The notes under the pieces: model-generated
The model's input: only the letters and a program-made list of their open reading frames with translations
Told to the model about the DNA's origin: nothing
Databases searched by the model: none
Made by a program: the position numbers and the translations under genes
Part shown: positions 17,945 to 27,082 of the stretch, piece after piece
How the letters are laid out: each line of letters opens with the position of its first letter
How positions within the stretch are numbered: position 1 is the first letter of the stretch
Assembly: GCF_902459585.1 (NCBI RefSeq)
Contig: NZ_CABPSC010000010.1
Span: 124,001-188,000, forward strand
Direction: 5' to 3'
Source: Pandoraea nosoerga
GTDB taxonomy: Bacteria > Pseudomonadota > Gammaproteobacteria > Burkholderiales > Burkholderiaceae
Length of the DNA stretch: 64,000 bases

Positions 17945-20688
17945 AGCCGCCTTTCCGTACGCTTTTCCTCGTCACGGCCATGGCCTGCTGCTGGCCTGCC
18001 ACACAGGCGGCGGCCCAGACCCCGCCGCGCTCGGCTCGCCCGAGCGGCGACGCGCCGCTTTCCGGGCAAGCTTGGAAGCTTGCCGATCAAGCCTACAAAC
18101 ACTATCAGGCCGGACGTTTCGCGCAGGCCGCGGGCGCGGCTGCGGCGGCCGTGCGCCTGCGCCCGGACGTGCTGCGCCTGCGCATGCTGCTCGTGTACTC
18201 GCTGCAACGGGCCGGCAAGCTCGACGAAGCGCGCAAAGCCGTCGAGGACGCTATCAAGTACGGGTTCGACTCGCCGGCGCTGCGCGACGCGAGCGCCAAC
18301 CTCAGCCAGGCGCAGGCGGGCGGACCGCCGCCGACGCAAGCCTACCGTCGCGCTTTCCCGATCGCCACGCAGGCCTATTCGGAATACAACGCGCAGCAAT
18401 ACGCGGAATCGACCGAACACGCGGAGCAGGCTTTTCGCATCGATCCGACGCAGGGCGCCTGGGCGCTGCTGTGGATCGCGGGACTCGAAGCGCAGGAGAA
18501 GTTCGAAGACGGTGTCGCTGCAGCCAACACGGCGATCTCGCTGGGTGCTCCCAACACGTCGGACCTGAAGGCGCGCATCCAGGTGCTGCGTGCGCGCATG
18601 GCCGTCGAGCCCGCAAGCCGGGGCTATCAGGCGATCATCGACAACAAGCCGAAGGATGCCATTCCGTTCGCGCGCGAAGCGGTGCGGCTCTCGCCCGACG
18701 ACGACAGTTACCGCCTGCTGCTGATTTCCGCGCTCATGCTTGACCAGCAACTGCCCGAAGCGGAGGCCGCCGCGACAGACGCACTCAAGCAGAACGACGA
18801 GAACACCGTGGCGCTGGAAATGCGCGGGTATCTGCGTGCGTTACAGGGCAAGAAGGAACTCGCGGACGCCGATTTTGACGAGGCGCTCAAGCAGGACTGG
18901 CTCGACGAGGGACAGCAGCGCAACGTGCGTCTGATCGCCGTCGACGCCGCACTCGCGGCGGGCGATCATGCGCGCGCGCTCGCGCTGCTCGCGCCGCTGG
19001 CCGATAAGGATGGCAAGGAAAGCAGGGACGAGCTGGTGAAAAAGCGCCTGAAGCTCGCGCGCTCGGGCAAGCGCGCGCCGAAGGTACTCACGCAGGCCAA
19101 CTTCCCGGCACCGATCCAGGATCCGCGCGAGACGCCTTACGGCACTGTCTACGAATTGCTGCCATACGACACCGTCGGCTATGGAGGCCCGTCAGCGCAG
19201 GCCTATGCGGCATACGACCGCGAAGATTACCAGGAAGCAATCAGGCAGGCGCGCCGCGCGGTTGAACTCGATCCCAAGAGTCCGATCTACCAGAACCTGC
19301 TAACGTCGACGCTGGCCGCCGGCAATGCGGAGCAGGCCAAGGAAGCGGGCGAGCGCATCGACAAGGCGCTCGCCGAAAGGCCAAACGATCCCGACCTGCT
19401 GGTGCAACGCGGCTATTTGCGTCAGCGGCTCAACGAACCGGCGCTCGCCGTTGACGACTTCCGCGCCGCACGTGCGTCCGGCAAGGCGCCACCGGACATC
19501 GTGCTGGCCGAAGGCTATGCGCTCGCCGCCGCCGGCAAGAAGGACGAAGCCGAAGCGACGTTCCGCCACGCCATCGACGAGTACGACGCGAAGCGTCTGC
19601 CGCTCACGCCTGAGCAACTGTACGACACGCGTGGGGCGATCGCGGATGTATCGCGTCAATGGGGCGCAACGGTGTCGGTCGGCTATCGCGGCGCGCGTCC
19701 TGCGGGCGGTGCGCTGGGCGGCGCGGCGATCTCGGTGCCCGGCGACGCCGTATTCAGCACCGCCGAAGTGTTCTGGCGCCCGCGCGGCTGGCTGAACGCC
19801 AACGGCCGCGCCTTCGAAGCCTACGCGCAGGTGTCGAACACGCTCTACGACGGCGGCGGTCGCACGCTCGCGCAGACGGGACTCGACCCCTGCAGCCAGG
19901 CGCCTATCAACATCGACCCGACGTCCAACCGGGGCATTGCTGGCATTCCGACGACGCAGGGCATTCTCGGCGTGCGCTTCACACCGTCCACCGATATCGG
20001 CCTGACCTTCGGCATCGAGCGCCTGTTCAACCTGGGCACGGCGACGCGTACTGGCACGTTCCAGCCCAAGCGTCAGGATCTGCGATGCGCACTCAATCAG
20101 CAGAACGCGACCGGGAACTACCGGTCCAACGCCGGCAATGGCGGCTGGCAAGCGTACATGACGTATGGCTACTACATCGGCAGCGAGCTGCGCATGGACC
20201 AGCCGAGCTGGTTTACGCTCGAGAGCTACGTACAGGCGGGTTATGCGTGGCAGGACATGCCGTCCGATCTCTGGCTGACGGACAACACCACGGGCGCAAC
20301 GACGACGCGCACTTCGGGCAAGGTCAAGCGGCGCCAGTACTTCGGCGCTTTCGAGGTGCGCGCGGGTGAGAGCTTCCGTATGGATCAAATCAGCGAGCAT
20401 CTCGTGCTCTACCCGTATGCGGTGCTGGGCGGGGACTGGATCAAGACGGCCGATCGCGTGGAAGGCTTGCCGATCTCTGGCGTGGACGACTACGAACTGC
20501 TCGGCAATGCGTCCTCGTGGTCGCTCGGCGCCGGGCTCGGCTTCAACGTCCGCTATTACTTCCGATCGGATCACTACAACACGGCGCGTTCCTACGTGGA
20601 CTTTGCCACGCAGTATCGCTTCAACATTGGCGGCGGGCAGGCGGATCGTGCGAAGGGGTTGTTCCTGACCTTCACGCTCTCGTACTGA
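17941..20688 (+). CDS. nfrA: NfrA-like outer-membrane exporter (TPR plus beta-barrel)
   Basis: 915 residues. A signal peptide ends near ATQAAAQ (about 26). Degenerate TPR repeats cover roughly 35-300 and 410-560 (AYKHYQAGRFAQAAGAAAAA, AYDREDYQEAIRQARRAVEL). The C-terminal third (about 570-915) is a predicted outer-membrane barrel with alternating aromatic strands and a terminal FLTFTLSY, ending in an aromatic residue as barrels do. This is the NfrA architecture: periplasmic TPR scaffold plus glycan exit pore, also the N4 adsorption protein in E. coli. It is translationally coupled to nfrB. Confidence 0.85.
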   Translation: MKPPFRTLFLVTAMACCWPATQAAAQTPPRSARPSGDAPLSGQAWKLADQAYKHYQAGRFAQAAGAAAAAVRLRPDVLRLRMLLVYSLQRAGKLDEARKAVEDAIKYGFDSPALRDASANLSQAQAGGPPPTQAYRRAFPIATQAYSEYNAQQYAESTEHAEQAFRIDPTQGAWALLWIAGLEAQEKFEDGVAAANTAISLGAPNTSDLKARIQVLRARMAVEPASRGYQAIIDNKPKDAIPFAREAVRLSPDDDSYRLLLISALMLDQQLPEAEAAATDALKQNDENTVALEMRGYLRALQGKKELADADFDEALKQDWLDEGQQRNVRLIAVDAALAAGDHARALALLAPLADKDGKESRDELVKKRLKLARSGKRAPKVLTQANFPAPIQDPRETPYGTVYELLPYDTVGYGGPSAQAYAAYDREDYQEAIRQARRAVELDPKSPIYQNLLTSTLAAGNAEQAKEAGERIDKALAERPNDPDLLVQRGYLRQRLNEPALAVDDFRAARASGKAPPDIVLAEGYALAAAGKKDEAEATFRHAIDEYDAKRLPLTPEQLYDTRGAIADVSRQWGATVSVGYRGARPAGGALGGAAISVPGDAVFSTAEVFWRPRGWLNANGRAFEAYAQVSNTLYDGGGRTLAQTGLDPCSQAPINIDPTSNRGIAGIPTTQGILGVRFTPSTDIGLTFGIERLFNLGTATRTGTFQPKRQDLRCALNQQNATGNYRSNAGNGGWQAYMTYGYYIGSELRMDQPSWFTLESYVQAGYAWQDMPSDLWLTDNTTGATTTRTSGKVKRRQYFGAFEVRAGESFRMDQISEHLVLYPYAVLGGDWIKTADRVEGLPISGVDDYELLGNASSWSLGAGLGFNVRYYFRSDHYNTARSYVDFATQYRFNIGGGQADRAKGLFLTFTLSY

Positions 20689-20738
20689 GCGCGGACACAG
20701 TGCCTGACACGTTTTCATCGATATCGAGGAGTTGCAGC

Positions 20739-21761
20739 ATGACCCCGTTTGCTTCCGAAACCCCTGTATCGCGCGGACTTAGCCGTGGTCTGGGGCATGG
20801 CCTCGTGCGCTGCCTGACGGCGTGTGCGCTCACGCTAGCCATAGGCGCCGCGCAAGCGCAGGACGCGTCCACGCTGATCATCCGCGGCAAGGACAACTGG
20901 CTGTTCCCGGGCTGGGGCAGTCTCACGCAGGTCGACACGCGCGGCATCGACGCAAACACGGCGTTGGTGCGCGAGGCGCGCGACGCCCTCGCCGCGAAGC
21001 AAATCAAGCTCGAAGTGCTGCTGCTGCCGGACAAGTCGCTGTTTTATCAGGACAAGCTTCCCGACGACAAAGTCATGAGTCCGGAAGTCAAGGCACGCTA
21101 CAGGACCATCCTCGGCAAGCTCGAGGCTGCAGGCATCAGCACGTTCGACGACGAGGCCATCCTGCGCCGTATCAAGAACGGCGGCCAGGACGTGTACTAC
21201 CGCACCGACCAGCACTGGACACAGGTCGCCGCCGACGCGACCGCCGAAGCCACGGCAGAGATGATCCGCAAGGACGTGCCCGTGCTCGCCGGCAAGCCGG
21301 GCACGGGCATGCCCCTGGGCGGCATGGTCAACGACCGTCGCTACGGCGATCTGGCCGATCTGTTCCTGACGGCCGACGAGCGCAAGAAAATCGGCCGCGA
21401 GGTCTTCACCGTGCGCCGCCCGTCGGAAGGTCAGGAGTTGCTCGACGACGCCCCCGCGCCCGTCCACATCACCGGACACAGCATGATGCAGCCGTACTTC
21501 GGCTTCCCGCAGAAGCTGTCGAATCTGCTCGACCGCCCGGTCTCGGTGAACTGGAAGCCGGGAAACGTCGGCCAGTGGGTGATGCTGCTCGAATACCTCG
21601 AATCGCCCGCGTTCAAGCAAACCAAGCCACAGGTGCTCGTCTGGCAGATCTTCGAGCCCGCGTACTCGCAGGGTCCGGACGCCGCCGGTTTGTGGGATAA
21701 CGCCTCGATCATGACGCCGGACGTCTGGCGCAAGCGTCTGAAGGCCGCACTGGGAAATTGA
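20739..21761 (+). CDS. AlgX/AlgJ-like SGNH acyltransferase, periplasmic
   Basis: 340 residues from the ATG after GAGGAG. A signal peptide ends near AQA at 40. The mature protein has IRGKDNWLFPGWGS near its start and the SGNH-like catalytic set: YRTDQHWT gives Asp157 and His159, and ITGHSMMQ gives Ser248, the same order and similar spacing as AlgX. There is no C-terminal carbohydrate-binding module, so it is shorter than AlgX. Expected to transfer acyl groups from the MBOAT system to the polymer in the periplasm. Confidence 0.82.
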   Translation: MTPFASETPVSRGLSRGLGHGLVRCLTACALTLAIGAAQAQDASTLIIRGKDNWLFPGWGSLTQVDTRGIDANTALVREARDALAAKQIKLEVLLLPDKSLFYQDKLPDDKVMSPEVKARYRTILGKLEAAGISTFDDEAILRRIKNGGQDVYYRTDQHWTQVAADATAEATAEMIRKDVPVLAGKPGTGMPLGGMVNDRRYGDLADLFLTADERKKIGREVFTVRRPSEGQELLDDAPAPVHITGHSMMQPYFGFPQKLSNLLDRPVSVNWKPGNVGQWVMLLEYLESPAFKQTKPQVLVWQIFEPAYSQGPDAAGLWDNASIMTPDVWRKRLKAALGN

Positions 21762-21765
21762 CGAC

Positions 21766-22896
21766 GTGTCGGACATCAAAGCTTCTCGAGGGCCGTCGCA
21801 CCGCCCGAGCGCCATCATCACGGCGGTGCTGCTTGCGTGTGGCCTCGCATGGGGGCTGTGGATACTCGCGCATGCACGTCTCGATCGGGATCAGGTCAGT
21901 GTGCAAGCCTGGCTGGACGGCACGGCGGGGGCAGCGCTCAACAAGTCGCTGAGGCTGCCCGGACAGGCCAGCGTGGAGATGTGGAATGCCGCGGTACGCT
22001 ATCGCGCGCTGGGCGACGTCGGCGAGCAGGTTGCCATGGGGTGTCCGCAGTGGATGTTTTACCGCGACGGCATGCGCCCACGGCCCGGTACGCCGCAGAC
22101 CGTGTTCCACGACCGCCTGCGTCTCATGCATGACTGGCTCGGGCAATTGCGCGCACGCGGCGTAAAGGTCATGGTGGTTGCCGTGCCGGACAAGGCGCGT
22201 ATCGAAGCGGCGCATCTGTGCGGGAGTCAGATGTCGGCCGAGATGCTCGCGCGCCTGGACGCCGTGAAAGCGTCGTTGCAGCGCGAGGGAGTGCCGTTCG
22301 TCGATTTGCGCGAGACGCTCGCGGGGCGCGACCGGCCGATGTTCTTCCGCACGGATGTGCATATGAACGCCGAAGGGGCGAGGATCGCGGCGGCGGCCGT
22401 GGCGCGGGCCGGCCTGGCGCTGTTGTCCGGCAAGGGGTCGCAGCAATTCGAGGTGGGTACGCCCGCTGCGCCGCAACGGCGCGTAGGCGATCTGCTCACG
22501 CTCTCGGGGTTGGGCGACGCGCCGGACGGCTGGCGTCCGCGCCCTGATCTGGCGTCGGCCCAGCACATCGCGCCGATGCGCAGCGGCGGTCTGCTCGACG
22601 ATACGCCGCCGGTGGAGGTGATGCTCGCGGGTAGCTCGCACGGTCGCCGCAGCAATTTTGCGGAATGGCTCGGCGTCGATCTCGGGCGCGAAGTCTGGAA
22701 CGTGAGCATGGACGGCGGCGATTTCGCCGGCGCGCTCACCGCGGCGCTCAGGCAGCGCGAGCAATGGCCCCAGAGCCTGAAGCTGGTGATCTGGGAGTTC
22801 TCGGAGAACGCTCTCTCGCTGCCTTTGAGCGACGACGAGAAGTCCGCGCTGGCGCGGCTGCCCGAGGCCAAACGGCACGACACCGAACGACATTGA
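21766..22896 (+). CDS. second AlgJ/AlgX-like SGNH acyltransferase, membrane-anchored
   Basis: 376 residues, GTG start four bases after the previous stop. An uncleaved N-terminal helix (about 16-35) anchors the protein. Catalytic candidates are RTDVHMNAEG (Asp197, His199) and LAGSSHGRRSNF (Ser290 or Ser291). Two SGNH proteins next to one MBOAT recalls AlgJ plus AlgX in alginate acetylation, where one relays the acyl group and the other loads the polymer. Here the anchored copy may be the relay. A beta-strand-rich C-terminal part ends in LKLVIWEFSENAL. Confidence 0.8.
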   Translation: MSDIKASRGPSHRPSAIITAVLLACGLAWGLWILAHARLDRDQVSVQAWLDGTAGAALNKSLRLPGQASVEMWNAAVRYRALGDVGEQVAMGCPQWMFYRDGMRPRPGTPQTVFHDRLRLMHDWLGQLRARGVKVMVVAVPDKARIEAAHLCGSQMSAEMLARLDAVKASLQREGVPFVDLRETLAGRDRPMFFRTDVHMNAEGARIAAAAVARAGLALLSGKGSQQFEVGTPAAPQRRVGDLLTLSGLGDAPDGWRPRPDLASAQHIAPMRSGGLLDDTPPVEVMLAGSSHGRRSNFAEWLGVDLGREVWNVSMDGGDFAGALTAALRQREQWPQSLKLVIWEFSENALSLPLSDDEKSALARLPEAKRHDTERH

Positions 22897-22918
22897 ACGA
22901 TACGAGACGCGACCCCCG

Positions 22919-24496
22919 ATGCTGTTCAACTCTTATCTATTCCTGCTGCTGTTTCTGCCGGTGGCGCTGGCCGGGCACTACCTGAGCGGCGCCATCCATC
23001 TGCGGCTGGCCGCCTTCTGGCTGTGCCTGACGTCGTTCGTGTTCTATGGCTGGTGGAATCCGCAGTTCGTTGTGCTGCTCGCCATTTCGATCGCGTTCAA
23101 CTACCTCGTGAGCCAGGGCGTGCTGCGCTATGCCGGACGTGTGCGCGTGCAGAACGCGATCGTGGCCGTCGGCGTGGGCGTCGATCTTGTGGTGCTGTTC
23201 CACTACAAATACTTTGCAGCGCTGCTTGGTTTCCTGCGCGATCTGGGGCTCACGCACGCGAGCGTCGATACGCTGGTGCTGCCGCTGGGCATCTCGTTTT
23301 TCACGTTCACGCAGATCGGCTTCCTGCTCGATTGCCGTGCGGGGCTCGTTAAGGAGCGCAGCCTGCTCAGCTACGTGCTGTTCGTCACGTTCTTCCCGCA
23401 TCTGATCGCGGGACCGATCCTGCATCACAAGGAAATGATGCCGCAGTTCGCGCAGCGGGAGAATTACCGCTTCAAGGCGGAGAACCTGTCGATCGGCAGC
23501 ATTCTGTTCGTGATTGGCCTGGCCAAGAAGGTGCTGCTCGCCGACGCGATGGCACCATACGCCGACGCTGGCTTCGCTGCCCCTGGCGACCTGCAGTTCT
23601 GGGCCGCGTGGGGCACCAGCCTGAGCTACGCGCTGCAGGTGTATTTCGATTTTTCCGGCTACTCGGACATGGCGCTCGGTCTTGCGAAGATGTTCGGCAT
23701 TCGCTTCCCGCTGAACTTCAATTCGCCATACAAGGCCACGAGTGTCATCGACTTCTGGGCGCGCTGGCACATCACGCTCACGCGCTACCTCACGTCCTAT
23801 CTGTTCTACCCGGTGACGATGGCCATTTCGCGGCGTCGCAGTGCGCGCGGTCTGCCGGTCGGCTCGGAAGGCGCCCGCACGCCGTCGGGGTTCATGGGCG
23901 CCATCGTCGTGCCGACGGTGTTCACGATGGGCCTAGCCGGCGTTTGGCACGGTGCGGGGTTCCAGTTTCTCGTCTTCGGGCTGCTGCACGCGGCGTATCT
24001 CTCGATCAACCACGGCTGGCGCATCTTCGTGATCGGCCGCCGGCCGGCGTCCCACAAATCGAAGTGGTACGCCCATGCGGCTTCGGTGGCGCTCACGTTC
24101 GTCGCCGTGCTCGTCGCGCAGGCGTTTTTCCGCGCCAACGGCGTACAGGACGCGCTCGCGCTGCTCGGCGGCATGATTGGCCTGCGCGGTGTAGAGGTGT
24201 GGCCGTCGTTCGGCTATCTTGCGCACGCGAGCTTCGGCGATGCGTGGCGCTTGCTCGTGGGGCATCACCTGCAGCTCGTATACGTGGTGCTGCTGCTTGG
24301 CATCGTCTGGTTCACGCCGAACGCCCACCAGATAATGGGGCGCTATTCGCCCGCGCTGTTCAAAGTCCAGGAAGCCGCGCAGCGTTTCATGCGCTGGCAG
24401 CCCAATACGGCGTGGCTGTCGGTCACGCTTGCGCTGCTGTTCCTGTGCCTGGTGAATCTTCACAAGGAAACCCGTTTCCTCTATTTTCAATTCTGA
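22919..24496 (+). CDS. algI: AlgI/DltB-like MBOAT acyltransferase
   Basis: 525 residues, polytopic inner-membrane protein with about 11-13 hydrophobic segments, starting MLFNSYLFLLLFLPVALAG as AlgI proteins do. MBOAT hallmarks are FTQIGFLLD, FPHLIAGPILHHKEMMPQF, YFDFSGYSDMALGLAKMFG, SVIDFWARWHITL and the catalytic GLAGVWHGAGFQF with His344. It moves an acyl group from a cytoplasmic donor across the inner membrane. Because a carrier protein and an adenylating ligase follow immediately, the donor is likely an acyl-carrier thioester (as for DltB) and not acetyl-CoA. The ribosome binding site is weak. Confidence 0.92.
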   Translation: MLFNSYLFLLLFLPVALAGHYLSGAIHLRLAAFWLCLTSFVFYGWWNPQFVVLLAISIAFNYLVSQGVLRYAGRVRVQNAIVAVGVGVDLVVLFHYKYFAALLGFLRDLGLTHASVDTLVLPLGISFFTFTQIGFLLDCRAGLVKERSLLSYVLFVTFFPHLIAGPILHHKEMMPQFAQRENYRFKAENLSIGSILFVIGLAKKVLLADAMAPYADAGFAAPGDLQFWAAWGTSLSYALQVYFDFSGYSDMALGLAKMFGIRFPLNFNSPYKATSVIDFWARWHITLTRYLTSYLFYPVTMAISRRRSARGLPVGSEGARTPSGFMGAIVVPTVFTMGLAGVWHGAGFQFLVFGLLHAAYLSINHGWRIFVIGRRPASHKSKWYAHAASVALTFVAVLVAQAFFRANGVQDALALLGGMIGLRGVEVWPSFGYLAHASFGDAWRLLVGHHLQLVYVVLLLGIVWFTPNAHQIMGRYSPALFKVQEAAQRFMRWQPNTAWLSVTLALLFLCLVNLHKETRFLYFQF

Positions 24497-24523
24497 TTGC
24501 GGATCGTTCGCGGGAGTCGTTTC

Positions 24524-24763
24524 ATGAATCTCAATGACATCGAAAACAAGGTCGCCGAGATCGTCGGCAACATCGTTCTTACCCACGTCGAGCCCGATAC
24601 GCTGCTGATCGATTCGGGACTGGTCGACTCGCTGTCGGCCGTCGACGTAGTGCTCGCGGTGGAGCGCGAGTTCGGCGTGAAGGTGCCACCGTCGGAAATC
24701 GACGTCTATCTCGTGTCGGTGAGCACGCTTGCCGCGTTCATCGCGGAACAGAAGGGCGCCTGA
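24524..24763 (+). CDS. DltC-like acyl (aminoacyl) carrier protein
   Basis: 79 residues, ATG preceded by CGGGAG. Contains DSGLVDSLSAVDVV: Ser36 in the D-S-L motif is the 4'-phosphopantetheine attachment site. The protein is acidic and helical, as carrier proteins are. It lies between the MBOAT gene and the adenylating ligase, the same partnership as DltC with DltB and DltA. It must be charged by a phosphopantetheinyl transferase encoded elsewhere. It is distinct from the fatty-acid AcpP, whose core usually reads GADSLD. Confidence 0.9.
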   Translation: MNLNDIENKVAEIVGNIVLTHVEPDTLLIDSGLVDSLSAVDVVLAVEREFGVKVPPSEIDVYLVSVSTLAAFIAEQKGA

Positions 24764-24794
24764 GCGCCGGCGACCGAGTCGGAGGGCTTCGATC

Positions 24795-26282
24795 ATGTAT
24801 TTCGATTTCGACCGTCTGGCGTTTGCCGCGACTGCGCACGCGCCCGACGCACCCGCGGTCGTCGATGCAAAGGGCGCGCTCACTTGGGCGCAACTGCGCT
24901 CAGCGACGGACCAATGGATGGTGCAGGCCACGGCGGCTGGAGCGAAGCCCGACGTGCCACTCGTCATTTCCGGGCACAAGGAGCTGGCCTTTCTCGTGGC
25001 GATTCTCGGTTGCTTGCGCCTGGGCGTGCCGTTCGTGCCGGTGGACGTGATCAACCCCGCGCAGCGCATTGCGCGCATCGGCGAGCTGGTGCAGGCGGCG
25101 TTGCGCTACGACGCGCAGGCCGATGCGTTCGTGCCGACCGGACAGGCGGGCGCCGTGCTCGCCGAGCGTGGACTCGCGTACATCATGTTCACGTCGGGCA
25201 GCACCGGCGATCCGAAAGGCGTGCAGATTGGCCGGGAAAGCGTGGCACTGTTCGCCGGATGGATCCGCGACGACGTGAAGCCGGGCCCCGCACCGGCATT
25301 CATGGACCAAATGCTGTTCAGCTTTGATTTCTCGCTGTTCAACTGGGTCGGCGCGCTCGTCACCGGCGGCTGTTGTGTGCTGTGTCCGCGCGAGATCATC
25401 GCCGATCGCGAGGATTTCGCCGCCTACCTCCACGCCACGCACGTGAACGTGTGGGCCTCCACGCCGTCGTTCGTGCGGCAGCAGTTGCTCGATCCAGCCT
25501 TCGATGGTGCCCATCTGCCGGATCTGCGAATGTTCGTGTTCGGCGCCGAGTCGCTCACGCCGACGGTCGCCGAGGCGCTGTGGCAGCGCTTCCCCGGCGC
25601 GCGCATCGTCAACTCCTACGGACCGACCGAAGCGACGTGCTCGACGACCTGGGTCGAGATCGATTCGGTGTTGCGCGCGGCGGCCCCCTTGCCGTTCCCG
25701 ATCGGGCGCGCCAAGCCATACGCCGAAGTCTTTATCGACGACGGCGAGATTTGTATCGCCGGCGACCACGTCATGCGCGGTTACCTCAACCGGCCTGACC
25801 TGAACGCGACGCGCCTGTTCGAGTACAACGGCAAACGGGCCTATCGCAGTGGCGACCTCGGCGAGATCGATGCACAAGGGCTGGTCACGTTCCGCGGACG
25901 TCGCGACGACCAGATCAAGATGCACGGCTATCGCATCGAGCTGGCGGAAATTGATGCGTCGCTCGCGACGCTGCCCGGCATTCGCGCAGGCGCAGCCGTA
26001 GCGCTGCGCCGTCCCGATGGCGCGATCGTGCGCATGATCGGCTTCGTCGAACCGGAGACGAGCGGGCCGCCGGGGCTGCATGCGGTGCCTGAGGGATTGT
26101 CCGACTGGAAGGCGCTGCTCGGCAAGCGTCTGCCGTCGTACATGATTCCGTCCGAACTACTTGTGTGTCATGGTTTTCCGACCACCAATAGCGACAAGGC
26201 GGACCGGAAGCAGTTGGAGCGAATGTACATGGACGCGAGGGCGCGTCCGGGCACGAAAGGAAAAACGGAGTCGCAAGCATGA
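24795..26282 (+). CDS. DltA-like adenylation enzyme charging the carrier protein
   Basis: 495 residues, close to DltA (about 505). GGAGG lies before the ATG at 24795. ANL-family motifs run in order: MFTSGSTGDPKGV (from 131), SFDFS (176-180, Asp178 at the position that grips an amino-acid alpha-amine in amino-acid-activating domains), FGAESLTP, NSYGPTEATCSTTW, YRSGDLGEI, GRRDDQIKMHGYRIELAEID and the catalytic lysine region TNSDKADRKQLE. It should activate a carboxylate with ATP and load Ser36 of the adjacent carrier. The DltA resemblance and Asp178 favour an amino acid such as alanine over a fatty acid, but specificity is inferred. The stop overlaps algF (ATGA). Confidence 0.85.
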   Translation: MYFDFDRLAFAATAHAPDAPAVVDAKGALTWAQLRSATDQWMVQATAAGAKPDVPLVISGHKELAFLVAILGCLRLGVPFVPVDVINPAQRIARIGELVQAALRYDAQADAFVPTGQAGAVLAERGLAYIMFTSGSTGDPKGVQIGRESVALFAGWIRDDVKPGPAPAFMDQMLFSFDFSLFNWVGALVTGGCCVLCPREIIADREDFAAYLHATHVNVWASTPSFVRQQLLDPAFDGAHLPDLRMFVFGAESLTPTVAEALWQRFPGARIVNSYGPTEATCSTTWVEIDSVLRAAAPLPFPIGRAKPYAEVFIDDGEICIAGDHVMRGYLNRPDLNATRLFEYNGKRAYRSGDLGEIDAQGLVTFRGRRDDQIKMHGYRIELAEIDASLATLPGIRAGAAVALRRPDGAIVRMIGFVEPETSGPPGLHAVPEGLSDWKALLGKRLPSYMIPSELLVCHGFPTTNSDKADRKQLERMYMDARARPGTKGKTESQA

Positions 26283-26962
26283 GGACGTGGCGAATTCTGA
26301 CAGTCGCACTGGCGCTAGGCGTGGCCGGGGGAGGCGGTGCAGGCGTGGCGAACGCGGAAGGCATTTTCTCGCGGCTTTATGCCGCGCGTCCGCCAGTGGG
26401 CTCGTCGTTCGTGAGGGTGGTCAATCCCGGTGGCACGCCAATGCGGGCGCAGGTCGCCGGTGGCCCGGCACAGACGCTCGCAGGCGAGAAGGTGGCAAGC
26501 ACGTACGCCATCGTGAAGGGAAACGACGCATTTCCGATCGTCATCGACGGCAAGCCGGCAGGCACGCTCCAGGTCGCGCCCGATACGTTCAACACGTTGG
26601 TGCCGCGACGCGAAGGCGGCAAGGTGACGTTCACCGTGCTTACCGACGCGGGCGGCACGCAGGACGGCCTCAAGGCAGAACTGCGCTTCTACAACCTGAG
26701 CGCGAATTGCGCGGCGGGCCAGTTGCGCGTCAGCCCGTCCGGCCCGATGCTATTCGACGGCGTGGCGCAGGGAGCGTCGGTGGCGCGCGCGATCAACCCG
26801 GTCAAGGCTACGCTGGTGTCGGCGTGTGGGAGCGCCACGACGAAGACGCTCGCGCTACCCGCGCTCGAACCGGGGGATCACTACAGCCTGTTCCTCGTCG
26901 GCACTGACACCGCCCCCGTGTTGCGCGGACAGTTGAGCGCGACGGACACGTATCAGCGATAA
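26279..26962 (+). CDS. algF: AlgF-like periplasmic acylation protein
   Basis: 227 residues. A signal peptide ends near GVANA (about 28). The mature start GIFSRLYAARPPVGSSFVRV matches AlgF, which is required for alginate O-acetylation and acts as a periplasmic adaptor or relay without known catalytic residues. Two cysteines (about 142 and 182) could form a disulphide. It is translationally coupled to the ligase by an ATGA overlap, which ties the Dlt-type activation step to the Alg-type periplasmic machinery. It is the last gene of the operon; no clear terminator is visible before the convergent DUF4434 gene. Confidence 0.82.
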   Translation: MRTWRILTVALALGVAGGGGAGVANAEGIFSRLYAARPPVGSSFVRVVNPGGTPMRAQVAGGPAQTLAGEKVASTYAIVKGNDAFPIVIDGKPAGTLQVAPDTFNTLVPRREGGKVTFTVLTDAGGTQDGLKAELRFYNLSANCAAGQLRVSPSGPMLFDGVAQGASVARAINPVKATLVSACGSATTKTLALPALEPGDHYSLFLVGTDTAPVLRGQLSATDTYQR

Positions 26963-27082
26963 CCACGCGGATGCGAGTCGCGGCGGCAAGTGGTGGCAGG
27001 CGCGGTCAGAAGCGCGTCGAAGCAGACCGAGGCGGAATGGCGCCAGTAGAACGTCCGCCGTCGCGCAATCGCCCGGCGCCGG

